Source: Sphaerolaimus hirsutus
Lineage: Eukaryota; Nematoda; Chromadorea; Monhysterida; Sphaerolaimidae
DNA: 64,000 nt
NCBI GenBank assembly: GCA_964036195.1
Contig: OZ038451.1
Span: 17,632,747 to 17,696,746 of the forward strand
Direction: 5' to 3'
In this document: positions 27,501 through 39,500 of the stretch, one piece after another
Numbering within the stretch: the stretch's first letter is position 1
Layout of the letters: each line of letters opens with the position of its first letter
Program-made: the position numbers and the translations under genes
Notes under the pieces: generated by a model
Database searches by the model: none
What the model saw: only the letters and a program-made list of their open reading frames with translations
What the model was told of the DNA's origin: nothing

Positions 27501-30500
27501 TATCTCCTGCCCATCACGCATCAAACCCCATCACACATCTTATCCCATCCCACACTTATGGGGGGTTTAGATGTGCGATGGGCCTAGATGTGTGCTGACG
27601 ATGAGTATAATTAGCATTCAAAAAATAACCCGTGATTTATATTTTCGAAAATCACAATAAATATAAATAACCCGTGATTTATATATATTTATATTTTTTC
27701 AAAATTCTGAGTGATATATTTATATATATTTTTTAAATTTTAAAAAAATCACTGAGAAAATCACTCATACTTGATACATTGTGGTGCAATGATTGCGCTT
27801 TATGACTAAAACATGTAATCTGTGCAAGAGAAATTTGTGAGTGATTTTCTCCAGAAAATCTCTCTGTTCATGTACAGCATTATTGGGTCAAAATTGTATT
27901 TGAAGCAGGTAAATATTGTGCCTACATACACTAGTTTTCACCGTGACTTCATGTGAAAACTGAGACTTTTTCAAATGCAATTTAATGAACACAGTTGAAT
28001 GATTTGATTTTATTAAAATTAGAAATTCAATTAATGAAAATTGAATTAATGAAAAAATTAATAAAAATTGAAAATTTGAAAACTAAAACACATATAGCAT
28101 ACAAAAAGAGTAGGCTGAATGTTGCCATGTCGCCATTTCAGTTTTCACACAAGTCACAGTGAAAAGTAGTGTGTGTAGGGCCATTGTGCCTACACACACT
28201 AGTTTTCACCCTGACTTTTTTGAAAACTGAAATGGCCAAAAATGGTGACATGTTTCCATCAAGTTTTCCACAACATACTGAAAGCTATATACAGGGTGGC
28301 ACACATCAGGCACACGGTTTCAATCTGCTCTCAACAAGTCAATTTTAAATGAAAACTGTTCAAATTTGGTATGGCAGTAGATAAATGCACTCCATTTAGT
28401 ATGTTAAGAGCACACATTCATATTGCAAAATTTTTATGTTAGAACGTGTCTGATCTGATGGTCCAGCAGTTCAATGAAATTTTGCCTAGCATGTGTGTGA
28501 ATGTTGTGGGTGAACTGCTTAATCATTTGGGTATTGTTGTATTGCGATAATGGCGGTGGTTCTGTGGAGTGATGTTCTTTCATATGGTTTGATGTATGTG
28601 AAAATTTAGCGATATGAATGTGTGCTCTGAACATACTAAATGGATTACATTTATCTACCGATATACCAAATTTCAGCACTTCTCATTAAAAATTGACATG
28701 TTGGGAACAGATTGAAACTGTGGGCCTGACATGTGCCACCCGGTATGTTCAGTTTTCACAAATGGCATGAATTTTGGTGGGGTGGTGTTGGCAAATCACT
28801 AGTTTGATCACAACTCAAACTCAAATGATGACAAATGGTGACATCACCATCAATTAGTTTTCATTTTGTATGTGACAAAAATGAAAACTGTTTTAGTAAC
28901 TTTTTCTTTATGTCATCTCGCTATGAATTCTATGGTTATGTTTTAGGTATAAAGCATCTCTCTATCTTATAACATACTTTTCTGAAATAAAACATGACTT
29001 TGAATCAAAAAATGCCAATTTGATGTGATCAAAATTTATCTACAGTGATTGCAAGCTCAGTTTACCATTTTTGAAAACTGATGATGCTTTGTGACTTGCA
29101 CCAATGTCAGCTGTTTTCAAATATGGGGAAAACTGTCATCATGGTGTCACCAGTGCCACTAGTGTCATCACAATGTTGCCAAAATGTAGCCATGTGCCCA
29201 AAAATGAGTTTTCACAGCACATCACCATTGAAAAAGTGCTGAGCATGAGCGCCTATTTAGTCAAACATCCATTGCCACAACCAGGCGCTATAGGTTGAGT
29301 GCTAAATATTTGCAGTGCAAAATATTTTTGAAGTTTTCATTGAGGTTGAATTGAAGGTTAAATTTTTCTGTGATATTTGCTTGATGTTTTCACTTGTAAA
29401 ATATTGTATAAATGAATACTGATTGTGGAATGATAATATATGGACTGTGGTATATTAGAGTACATTTTTTGTGCTTGCAAATGGTAAATAAAGCCCAGAA
29501 TATAGCTTGAAATTGAAATAAAGCGCAAGTGATTTTTTGAGATTTTTTTTGAGCTCAGAGTTATTTTTTCAGTAATTTAATTATATTTTCTGGAGACCTA
29601 GAGTGATTTATATATATTTATATTTTTTCCAATATTGGAGTGATATATTTATATATATTTTCCAAAAAATCGGTGATTTTTTCGAATGCTAAGTATAATT
29701 AGATGAGCGGTCGGTCTAGATGTGCGATGGGTTTAGAGGTGGGATGGCACGGTCTCGGACTTGCTACAAGTTTTTTGTAGTAAGTTCAATCAACTACTCC
29801 ACTACACATCGTAAACTCATTATTTTTGCTGCCGCGCTAGCTAACCTGTCTGCGGGGGCCCAGTATCTTCGAATATAGCACACTGATCGGACTTGATATC
29901 ATCGGGTAACCCGTCGAGATAAACATTAGGTAGGCGCCGAAAAACACCGGCACCGGTACCACTGGCGTGTCTCCGCACCAGTCGTATTTTCTGCTCTCTG
30001 TTCTGCCCGTGTAGAAGGGCAGCGGGAAGGTGATCACGTGGAAGATTGTGAAGAATATTAGTCCAGTGACCACAACTTTTCGTTCGTTTCTGTGAGGCGT
30101 GTGGAGGTGGTCTGTTGTTTATTGCTTGTCTTGATTTTTTCCCCTATTTTTCCCTATAGTGCTGTATGGTGCAGTTTTCCGTGAAGTGGTATTCGAGTGT
30201 GATCGCTTTGTTTGAAAATTCTCCCATTTGAGCGTATTGAAAAATAGGTGATTGAATATTATCTGAGAAAAGTACTCAAAAATGAAATGTAATCTCACTA
30301 AGAAAAGCTGTAAAAATATACCGTATTTCCTCGAAATACCCCCATGGGATTTTTTCAGAGTGGAAATTTTGGGAGAGTTTATTATTTCGTCAGAAAATTT
30401 CGTGAAATTCATAGTGTAGAATACGGCTATACATACCCAAAAACGGTAATAAACGTGTCCAAATAGGATATATCGGGACATATAAACGTAATCTATACAC

Positions 30501-33500
30501 AACTTAGCGTAAATGTGTATTTACCTGCGATGCAAACCAATAAATACATCATGTACATTGAATATTTTACATAATGTACATCATTCCAGACGGGGGTATT
30601 TCGAGGGGGGGGGTATTTTTTCCTCAGCTCAAAAACACCTTGAGGTATTTCAAAGGGGTATTACATTAATTTTATCAGATTTTTTGTTGTTTTTTTCTAA
30701 TATTTTTAAAAATCTCAGAAAATCGCTTAAAAAGTAAAAAAAATTCTCGGGAAAATCCTGGATAAAAAATAAATATTTTTTAAGAATAATTTCTGTTATT
30801 TTAATATATAAATATCCCAGTATTTATGCATGCTAAATATAATATGCTGCTTAGGTTTAGGTATGTAGATTTACCTAAATGTGTAAAGTACCTATGGGTG
30901 TGATGTTATGTTCTGCTAGCCACAGTGGCCGCTGCGCACTGAGTTGATCAAACAAATTTTCCAAAAATATAAATATGTGTGATAGACTACAGAAAACAAT
31001 TTTTTGCAGCGCACTAACAGTCTTCCCAGTCTCGTGAACGCCAATGTGATGTATCCAACGAATGAAATTCCGGCAGAACAAAATATCATCAGAGCCATGT
31101 TAAACACTGCTGTCTCGTTGCTCCAGGAATACATTACCTGTGCGTATGGCACAACGATTCTGCGCGAAAATTTCGTGTATGAGAGGCGGGAATTATCAAC
31201 GAAATCATTTGTGCAAATTCAACTTACGCTTCCACATTGGTCGAGAGCGAATTCATTACGAACCACACTATCAAGCAAACGGCCACTGGCAATTTCTTGT
31301 ACTTTGGCATCACGAAAAATTTGTCTGCAAAGTGTGAAAGATCCGTGATTAAAATACCGTATATCCTGGAATATGATCCCGGGGAAGTTATTTTTTTGTC
31401 AAGAGTTTTTGACGCAGAGGACTTATTCAGGGGGAGTTATATTTTCCCCAGAATTACATTATGTATCTGTTGTCGCTGCCATTCTAACATTCCTTTGTAT
31501 TTTTCGTTTCACACACTGCATTTGCAGCCAAGGCTTAGCTTTATTTCGTCTGTCTGATATCATTGGTTGTTTTCAATTGACCCAACATCTTAAACCTATC
31601 ACGGAGGGGTAGTTATTCAAGAGAGGGGGGGGGGGGTTTCCTCACTCTGCTAACACGGGGAGTTATTCAAGCGGGAGGTTTTATTCGATAAAATACGGTA
31701 ATTACTTTTTTGACGCGCTGCACAAACCTGTGCTGTACCTCCGCGTCACGATGCCAGCATATCTTTCATTGAAGAATGTAAACAGCAGTATCAAACACAG
31801 GGCGAGCACCACTGCTCCCGCGTAGGCCGGACCCGTGTACAAGTTCAGTTTGAGCGGCCCGCCCAAGCTCACGCCCGGATACTTGAGCGGGGTGAAGGCG
31901 ATCTGCGAAGTGTCCGCTAGATGCTAAATGTTTAGTATAATATAATAAGTGGGAAGGGAAAACGTGAGTGATGCGTGAAATTGCAAGTGCCAAGTGAGCT
32001 GATTGCGTGACAGTTTCTTTCCTATAATATCAATTACATTTTCCTTTCAATCTCACAACTCTGTATCGGGGGCACTCCAAGACACTGAAAAATGCCACAA
32101 AGATCATTCAAAGTGTCAAAAGTCATGTAAAATGTCGTAGCAAATGGCAAACGATTAATTCTACACGGCATTTTACATGACGTTTGACACTTTGCATGGG
32201 ATTTCACATTTTACAGTATCTTGTAGTGGCACCTGGGGCCGGTTCCGCAAGTGGAGAAGTGAGAAGTAAAATGGCAAAAGCGAAAAGAAATTATCGTATA
32301 TACTCGAATAATTCCCCTGCCTTGTATAATTCCCCCTCTTGAATAATTCCCCCCTCTTGGACGAGTGAGGAAAAAATAATTCCCCCTGCCTTGTATAATT
32401 CCCCCTCTTGAATAATTCCCCTCTCTTGGTCGAGTGAGGAAAAAATAATTCTCCCTCTCGAATACCCCCCCCCCCCTTTGGCATATGATAAGATCTTTGA
32501 CTCTTAATTTGAACAAAAATTGCACATTATTTATTAAGTAAAGCATATTTCATGACATAAGTTAATATAAACATGCTTAAAATTTTTAACGAAATAATAA
32601 TTCCCCCCCCCTCGAATAATTCCCCCCTCAAAAAAGTCTGACGAAAAAAATATTCCCCAGGGGGATTATTCGAGTATATACGGTAGGTACTTTTTATTTT
32701 TTTACTTCGTTTTGCCAATTTACTTGCCATTTAACGTCACCTTGCCCATTTTACTTCGCTTTTGCCATTTTACTTCTTACTTTTCAATTTGCGGAACTGG
32801 CCCCAGAACTAGCCATTTCCACGATACCCCCCAGCACCGAACCTGCAGCCCCGGGCCAGCTGCGATGCCGCCCACCATGCAGGCGATGTAGAGGGCGATG
32901 GCCCGCGACCGGTCGGCCGCCACGCTGGCCGTGGCCACGTACGCCCGCATCACGCCCACCGTGGCTGAGCCGGCGCCCATCAGCGCGCGGCCTGAGTGCG
33001 CATGATGCACAGTTTGTTTTCGCGACGCACCTTATTTGCTTGAATAAACTTCTCTTGAATTATCCCCCTTGTTGGAGGAATGAGGAAAAAATGATCCTCC
33101 CCACGAATAAATCCTCCGCTTAGGCATAAATATTAAAAGTTTTTTTTTGTGTACAATGTGAACAACAATGGCATATTATTTGGTAATTGGGGATATTTCA
33201 TGATAAATGAGATAATGGAAACGTCGCTATTAAAAAGTAAATTAATGAAAGTTCATTACAATTTTTGACGAAATAATAATCCCGTACAAAAGCCTGACGA
33301 AAAAATAATTCCCTTAGGAAATTATTCGAGCAAATACGGTAAATACATGGCAAATATCTCACTAACCAATAAGCACCATGTGTATCCTGCCCTCAGGCGA
33401 CTCAACCAACTCTGCAAACGCATAGACAATGTCGCCAGCTATCATCAGAACAACTCCAGTGGCAGTGGGCCATCGTGCGGTTTTGAATCTGTTTGCCCAG

Positions 33501-35119
33501 TAGCCGAACAGTGGTGAGAAGATCAGTTGCAGTAGACTGTAGATGGAAATGACCAGACCGAAGTAGACCTCGTCGGTGTCCGACTTGAGCTGTGTTGAGA
33601 ATTGATTCTGTTGGTGTGTTTATTGTGGATTTTTTTCATTTGGTTAACCATATTGTGCCTACACACACTAGTTTTCACCGTGACTTCGTGTGAAAACAAA
33701 AAATTTTTCAAATGCGAATAAATGAACATGGTTGAATGATTTTATTTAATTTGTATTGGAATTTAAATTAATGAAAGTTAAAATTATAAAATTTTGGATG
33801 TCGCCGTGTCGCCATTTCAGTTTTCACATTCGTCACGGTGAAAACTAGTGTGTGTAGGGCCATGGTGTCGCGTTTTTTTGCGAAAGGCCCTAGTCTACTT
33901 TTGGTCTTATTATTTTACCGCTGTTTTTTTATCGGGGTGCCATTCTATTTTTCCATGATCAAAGAAATGCAAAAACTGGTACTACTGCAGTTGCTTTTCT
34001 GTATGTGTGCCGTGCTGTTCTATTATTTAGATGAAATACGGTACTGATTTGTCCAATAAGTGCTGCTAACAAGTTTTTCACATGAAGAAATCTGAGAGAT
34101 TGGCTGCCCACACACTAGGTGACAATTGTCAACTCGGATTTCGGCATCACACGTGTCGCAGAGCACACATGTGTCAACTACTGTTCAGGTCGCCATTAAG
34201 CGGGACAAAATAGAGCTGCATCTGCACTCCGCATTCAAACACTCACCGTTGTCAAATATGGATAAACTGATGTGAAGAATATCGAAAACTGCACTCCGGT
34301 TAGCAACCCGATGATGTTTGTAATCCACAAAGATCTCCAGTCGCTTTTTCCCTCATCTAACAAACTGGTGAATCTCCGTAGTTTAGCTGGCTGAGGCCGA
34401 GGGACGACAGTAAAAGGCTTGAATGTTCTGCTGTCTGGTGGAGGGGTCTTATCATCTGAGATGCCGCTGTCAGAATTTGCCAGTTTGCTGCATTTGGTTG
34501 GGTTGAATTTGGGCTATGTTTTGCCATTCAATTCATTGTGGCAAGTGAAAGCAATAGGTAGGGATGGAAGGTGTGGCGCCAATACTTGGGGGGGAGGGGG
34601 GGGTAGAATGAGAGTTGTCAGCACTGATGAGACCATGCAACTCTCCAAAAACCCTGTCTGCTGAGAATAATCGAAACCGGGTGCCAGGATCGTGGATTCT
34701 GGCAGAATGAAGCTATAGACCCAAAAATGGCTTGAATCATCCAATTTCTTTAGCTAATTTGCTATTTTCTAACGACCCAATTCTTTTGCACATAAATATA
34801 CGAATACCTATATTGGATAGTGGATAGGCGACCGTTGGGAAATTAACTTTCATGCCGCATGATTAAAGCGGTGCCCAATACTTATCGTATTTCCTCGAAA
34901 TACCCCCCCCCTCTCGATTTATCCCCCTCAAAATTCTCACTCTGAAAAATAAACCCCGGGGGGTAATTCGAGGGAATACGGTATATTAATTTTTTCTCCA
35001 CTCAAAGTTGCGTAAAACATCGCGGTAAAATGAATGTGTTACCTGTCCTTGTGATCGCTCTCACCATACTCCTCGTGAATATCTACCTCCTCAATTAAAC
35101 TGGTCGCTCGCATCGACAT
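24524..35119 (-). CDS. MFSD8/CLN7-like major facilitator transporter, copy A (complete, 530 aa)
   Basis: Nine exons in transcription order: 35043-35119 (ATG at 35119), 34247-34487, 33367-33589, 32843-32991, 31728-31902, 31228-31324, 31019-31159, 29846-30089, 24524-24769 (stop TGA-side at 24524). Every junction agrees in phase, giving 530 residues against about 518 in human MFSD8. The N-terminal tail is acidic and cytosolic. Then come W-R-S-L-W and transmembrane helices, the MFS signature region (DIVYAFAEL...GRALMGAGSA), R-A-Y-V, a glycine-rich helix, and late in the protein SSPISVLYSKILGPRRQ followed by GTMQGI. Known members are lysosomal/endosomal membrane transporters with a chloride-channel activity. 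Substrate here is unknown. The last intron (24770-29845, 5.1 kb) is almost wholly transposable elements. A close paralogue (copy B) lies immediately upstream in tandem. Confidence 0.9.
25337..25982 (+). mobile_element. hAT-like MITE (GATGGCCGA family)
   Basis: It begins CAGGGATGGCCGAAAAATG and ends AAACCTTGGCCATC. The interior includes GCTCCCAGATATGGTTATGA and the GCGCGC-N-GCGCGC motif at 25835-25850. The same interior recurs inverted at 48024-48695 and direct at 59400-60393, so these are three copies of one family. Confidence 0.65.
26345..26640. mobile_element. Degenerate TACCGTA-family C-run MITE
   Basis: GTTTGCTTGAATAGTTCCCC on the left and CCAGCGGGATTATTCAAATA on the right match family ends without the terminal TACCGTA. 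Confidence 0.6.
27612..29691. mobile_element. 2.1-kb hAT-type non-autonomous element with 8-bp TSD
   Basis: The TIR starts TAGCATTC and the right end is GAATGCTA. The flanking 8-mers are AGTATAAT at 27604-27611 and AGTATAAT at 29692-29699, a perfect target-site duplication of hAT length. Sub-terminal sequence (CCGTGATTTATATATATTTA) is also inverted at the two ends. No transposase frame is seen. Smaller CACACACTAGTTTTCACC elements are nested near 27918-28215. Confidence 0.8.
30319..30665. mobile_element. TACCGTA-family MITE, right end decayed
   Basis: The left end TACCGTATTTCCTCGAAATACC is intact in its first 20 bases. GGGGGTATTTCGAGGGG at about 30594-30612 marks the right half, which lacks a terminal ACGGTA. 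It is in an intron of MFS copy A. Confidence 0.6.
31355..31700. mobile_element. TACCGTA-family C-run MITE
   Basis: The left end is TACCGTATATCCTGGAATAT and the right end TTTATTCGATAAAATACGGTA in its last 20 bases. It lies between the MFS copy A exons at 31228-31324 and 31728-31902. Confidence 0.75.
32068..32235. mobile_element. Family-1 hairpin in MFS copy A intron
   Basis: The left end is CGGGGGCACTCCAAGACACTG and the right end CAGTATCTTGTAGTGGCACC. The interior is the usual TGTCAAACGTCATGTAAAATG-type palindrome. It abuts a family-2 element on its right, as also happens at 41796-42225. Confidence 0.7.
32236..32806. mobile_element. Family-2 hairpin carrying a nested C-run MITE
   Basis: The outer ends are TGGGGCCGGTTCCGCAAGTG and CAATTTGCGGAACTGGCCCC. 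The nested MITE (32292-32685) starts TATCGTATATACTCGAATAA and ends TTATTCGAGTATATACGGTA. The composite lies in the copy A intron equivalent to the copy B intron that consists solely of family 2. Confidence 0.75.
33028..33341. mobile_element. TACCGTA-family MITE, partly decayed
   Basis: It starts CCTTATTTGCTTGAATAAAC and ends AATTATTCGAGCAAATACGGTA in its last 20 bases. It is in the intron between MFS copy A exons 3 and 4. Confidence 0.65.
33656..33860. mobile_element. CACACACTAG-family TIR element
   Basis: The left end is GCCTACACACACTAGTTTTC and the right end GAAAACTAGTGTGTGTAGGGC in its last 20 bases, with complementary CACCGTGAC / GTCACGGTG next to each. Relatives lie near 27918-28215, 54211-54862 and, in a variant form (CACACAGACTAGTTTTCATG), 55863-56150. 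Confidence 0.75.
34883..34983. mobile_element. 101-bp minimal TACCGTA-family MITE
   Basis: TATCGTATTTCCTCGAAATA and TAATTCGAGGGAATACGGTA in the last 20 bases flank only two C/G-run blocks. It shows that almost only the TIRs and C-run blocks define this family. It is in MFS copy A intron 1. Confidence 0.8.
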
Positions 35120-36511
35120 GTTTACACTTCCAGTAGGATCACGGCTAGGAACAATCGCCTTTTTGATGACTGAAAATTGTCAACACAGTTTCGTGGTTTT
35201 TGATACAGCACTATCACTACGTTCCTTATTTCAGTAGGATATTAACGAAATTCCTTGAAACTGGCTGCCGTAGCGGTTTTTTAATTTTCTATGTCTTATG
35301 TTTGTTGTATGTAAACAACAGGATACTGATAAGCTACATAAATTACACAAAATATTTGTCATTGTAAAGTCTTTGTGTTTTTTTTCAATGGTAGGTTTGA
35401 GACTGTCATACTGCAGAGGTGTTTTAAACTACTGAAACTTGTTCAAAGTATACAATAATGTAAAGTATTTTTTACTCACACCCCGAGTACAGAAAACGTA
35501 AAGTAATTTTTCTACCTTTACTCAAGAGTAAACATGAGTAAAATATAGTTTTTTTCCCATGGAAAACATAAAAGTCAGTATTTCAAGAAATTTTGCCGAA
35601 TTTTGCAGAATTTTGCAGAAATTTGAAATTCTTTTTGCTTTTTACCCATTTTCACGTTCAAAATCACTAGTTCATGTGCTTTTTGCGTCTTTTTTGCTTA
35701 TATACTGATTTTTGGCTAGTTTTCCATCTTTTCAGCTCTTTTTCTCCCTTTTTCTCCCCTTCTCCATTTCTATGCCTTGAAAAAGTCGATATGAAATACG
35801 TTTTCTGTACTCTGGTTGCAAAAAGTATACGTAAAAGCTAGTTCAGATACTTTTTCAGAGGAAACGCAAACGTATTTACTGAGTACACCAGTAAGTAGGT
35901 ATACAAAAGTAAACGTAAATACGTTTTAACAACTATGCATACTACAACGATTTATTCATTTCCTAAACTTTCTTGCGTACAGAGACCAATCACGCACCCA
36001 ACCTGTTAAATGTCAAGTGACACGTCAACTTCCCTGTCAAATGTTTACACGTTATCTGGAACTTAGCACGCGAGGTTTGAAGCGTTTCACAGACTCCCCC
36101 ACCCGCCGGTATTTGACACTTTCTAAGAATTGTCACTTGAAAGAGTGGCTGATAGGGTGCGGAAGTTCCGTGAAAAAAAAACATGAAAAATTCTCCAAGT
36201 GTTCACTCGGTGCACCCGCTACACAGAGTCAAACCCTAGAGCAAAGTTTTTGCAGACCAAGTATCCAATAGACGGGAGATTTTCGTTGCTCACTCAACAT
36301 ATCTACGGCGCACCAACTATTTATTTATAAACCCGAGGAAAACGGTACAAACTTGAGTAAGTTCACAGCATAACAAAATCATCACGTAAATTTATCATCA
36401 CAAGTAATTGAGAAAACAAGAAAAAGTTTTGGCAGCTGCGGGCGGATAAACGGTGCATGCGTCAAATCACATCTCATCCAATGATCCGACGCCAAAATAG
36501 CCCACTACGCA
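35120..36511. other. Intergenic region between tandem MFS copies
   Basis: No coding sequence is supported. A repeat with GTAAAAAGTATACGTAAA-type motifs and a TTTTAACAACTATGC right end occupies about 35410-35940. A copy B polyadenylation signal may be the TTTATT (minus-strand AATAAA) near 36321. Confidence 0.5.
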
Positions 36512-39500
36512 TCAAAACCTGTACAGCTTGCCATTTTTATACTTCAGATATTTGCCCGGTTTCGGCCTACATCTCTCCTCTAGCGGCACGAGCCGTTTGA
36601 AGTTCACCAGCACGGCGGTGACGGCGATGCATTGCAACGCTATCTCCATTATCCACGAAGCGCCGGGGCCGTACTGCTGGAAAACCCAGGTCATCGCGAG
36701 GGGGGCTATCGTGCGGGCCATGCTGCCCACTTGCACCAGGACGCCTTGCATGGTGCCCTGCGATGGTGCTGCCCTTTACTGCGTTAGCTTGAGTAAGTGT
36801 AGTGGACATTGCACAGATACCGTGAGCTGGTGATAGAAAGCGGAACAAAAAATAGTGCCATGGCGTCATTCCAAAGATGGCGTCACGAGAAAATGACGCC
36901 GGATTAGGGCGGCAAGCGCCAATTTCGTTTGAAAGTGCCCTGAAATTGCGCCTGCACCGTGACGCCATTCCACCACTACTGTGAATTCCCGAACATGTCC
37001 CCTCCCTATCCCTTCAAAAACTACGCCTTCTCAGCCGATTTGATAGGTAATAACTCCTTCCAGTAACCTTCGACAAAAAAAAATCTAGCGAAATAACATG
37101 CCAGCATTACAGGTAAAAGTAGTGGCTTAAGAACCTGTCTACGCGGGCCCAGCACTCTCGAATACAGCACACTGATGGGGCTGGAGATTGGCGGGTAGCC
37201 CAGGCCAATGAGCAGACTGTAGCCGACCGCGTACAGCCAGAATGGTACAACTTGTGTGTCGTAACACCATTCGTACATTTTCGGATCGCACCCGAGCCTA
37301 CCCGTCGTTGTGTTGGCTGGAAAGGTAATTTCATTGGGGGTACCAGAGTTGTTAAAAGGTACGTACGTTTACTCGAAAAATACGCGTACGCGAGTACGCG
37401 GTAAATACGTTTACATATACTTTTTTTTAAAGTAATGTACCGTATTTCCTCGAAATACCCCCCCCCTTGAAATACCCCCCCCCCCCTCGTTTGACCCCCC
37501 CCCCTCTCGAGACCACTATGAAACAATCACCCCCCCCTCGAAATACCCCCCCCCCGAAATTGAGTGTAAAGAGAACGTACATGACAAATACTGCAGTTTG
37601 TGTTCTGCGTAGTGCAGAACACACGTTAAAACAATGTCGGAATCATGTTAGAACAGTGTTTATACCATCTACGTACTAATATTAGTCTACAGAACCTTAA
37701 AAATGGCGGTTTTTGTTGCATTTTTCGACGTCTGTGTACGTTTCAGACGACAATTTCGTACTTGGTTTTCAAAAATTTTCTTGTGAAATAATAACCCCCC
37801 CCCCCCTCGAAATACCCCCCCCCCTCGTTTACCCCCCCCCCTCTCGGGACCACTATGAAACAATCACCCCCCGGGGGGTATTTCGAGGAAATACGGTACT
37901 CACATGTACGCATACATTTTTGAGGCATACGCGTAAAGAAAATGTATTTCTGTGAATTCAATTTGGCACATATTTATAAGGTGACTACGCTGCAATTTAC
38001 TATATTTCCTCGAAATACCCCTGGGAGTGTTTGTTTTATAGTGGAAATTTTGAGGGGAGTTAAACAAGGGCGGGAATTTCGAGGGGGGTTTTTTTCGCCA
38101 GAATTTTTCAGAACTCTCAGCACTAATTCGTTCTTTGTAACATACGCTGAGGTAGAAAAATGCAACAACAAGCTCCATGTATAAGAGTATTTTCATTGAC
38201 TTACATATATATGTATGTACCAAAATATAGATGGTATATACCAGTATTTTACGTATTCGATACTTTGTGGTGAGTAAAAAATAAATACTTTACGTTTACA
38301 TATACTTTTAAAAAAGTTCAGTAATTCTAACAACTCTGGGGGGTACAGGTGCATCACTCGGCTGGTAAATAAATACCGCAATGTCCTACGCACACTGGTT
38401 GTCAACTGAAGCTTGAGAACTCAATCAGCTTGGACACATTTTAGTTTACCTGAATGAGTTTTTTAGATCCCCATCAACTGGAGTTGACAAACAACACATT
38501 TCATATGATCACAACTGATTTTTGAGTTTTTACAATTTTACTTTGAAAACTAGTGTGTGTAGTGCCTACCTATATTTCAGCATTCAGAGCAGCACCAACC
38601 TATACTGATCTTGTCGGGGAAAAACGACCACGGATACGTTATTATATGGAAAAGCAGAAACATTGTGCAACCAAACAGTATCAATTTCCGTGGATCCCTG
38701 AAATGTTTTAAACACAATCAACATTTTTGATTTCACAGCTCAGTAATTTTACTCGACAGTCACTCACAAAGATCCAATTCGTGTTAATCCAACGGCCAGG
38801 TAGCCCCCAGCCGAGCAGGCGCACGATATGAGCACCAAGATCGCCGTGTAGAGCACTGCCTGCTGGTTGTTCCACGCGTACATGATCATCGTATACGGCA
38901 CCATAATCCTGAGTTTCCAATTCTTTTGCAATCATTGCATCATGAGCTCAACAAAAAACGTGCTAACACTTCAGTGTTGGTTGTGATAACGCTCATAGCG
39001 AACCAGGCGATCATGATTGTAACTACCGCCAGCTTGTCGAACTTGGGTAGTACAAAGAATCGACCTGCGTGGGTCACGTGTGAGAAATGTGTCCGCTGCA
39101 TAATGACAAACGGCCCTGAATTTCACGAACTTTTCCTTTTCGACTCTCCCACGATGCCTGAATACTTCTCTATGAAGAGCGTAAAAAGCAGCAGAATGCA
39201 AATCAGCATGAGCAGCGCGCCGGCGTACGCGGGCGCCGTGTACATGTTCAATTGCACGAAGCCGATGCTGTAGCCGTCCTCGCCGAGCGGCGTGAAGCAG
39301 ATCTGAAAGCCTGGGGCCAGTTCCGCAAAAGGAGGAGTGAAAAGCGTTTGAGAAGTGTGAAGTGAATTAAAAAAAGAATTGAGAAGTGAAATGAGAACTG
39401 AATTGAGACGTGAAATGAGAACTGAATTGAGACGTGAAATGAGAGGTAAAAACAATTATAGGAAAAATATAGGTAGGTAATATAATACGTACTTCTCAAT

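Larger units (their letters stand above)
24770..29845. other. 5.1-kb repeat-filled last intron of MFS copy A
   Basis: Phase-0 exons flank it, joining GPRRQ to GTMQG. It contains a hAT-like element (25337-25982), a degenerate C-run MITE (26345-26640), inverted ATCACACATCTA / TAGATGTGNGATGG motifs (26085-26215, 27515-27595, 29700-29745), a 2.1-kb hAT-type element (27612-29691), and short sequence-similar blocks GGCGCCTGGTGCCATTTTTC around 27230-27390. Confidence 0.75.

Noticed and set aside
31766..31993. Minus-strand ORF overlapping the MFS copy A exon 31728-31902
   Set aside because: Wrong frame. The paralogue alignment and splice phases identify the other frame as coding.
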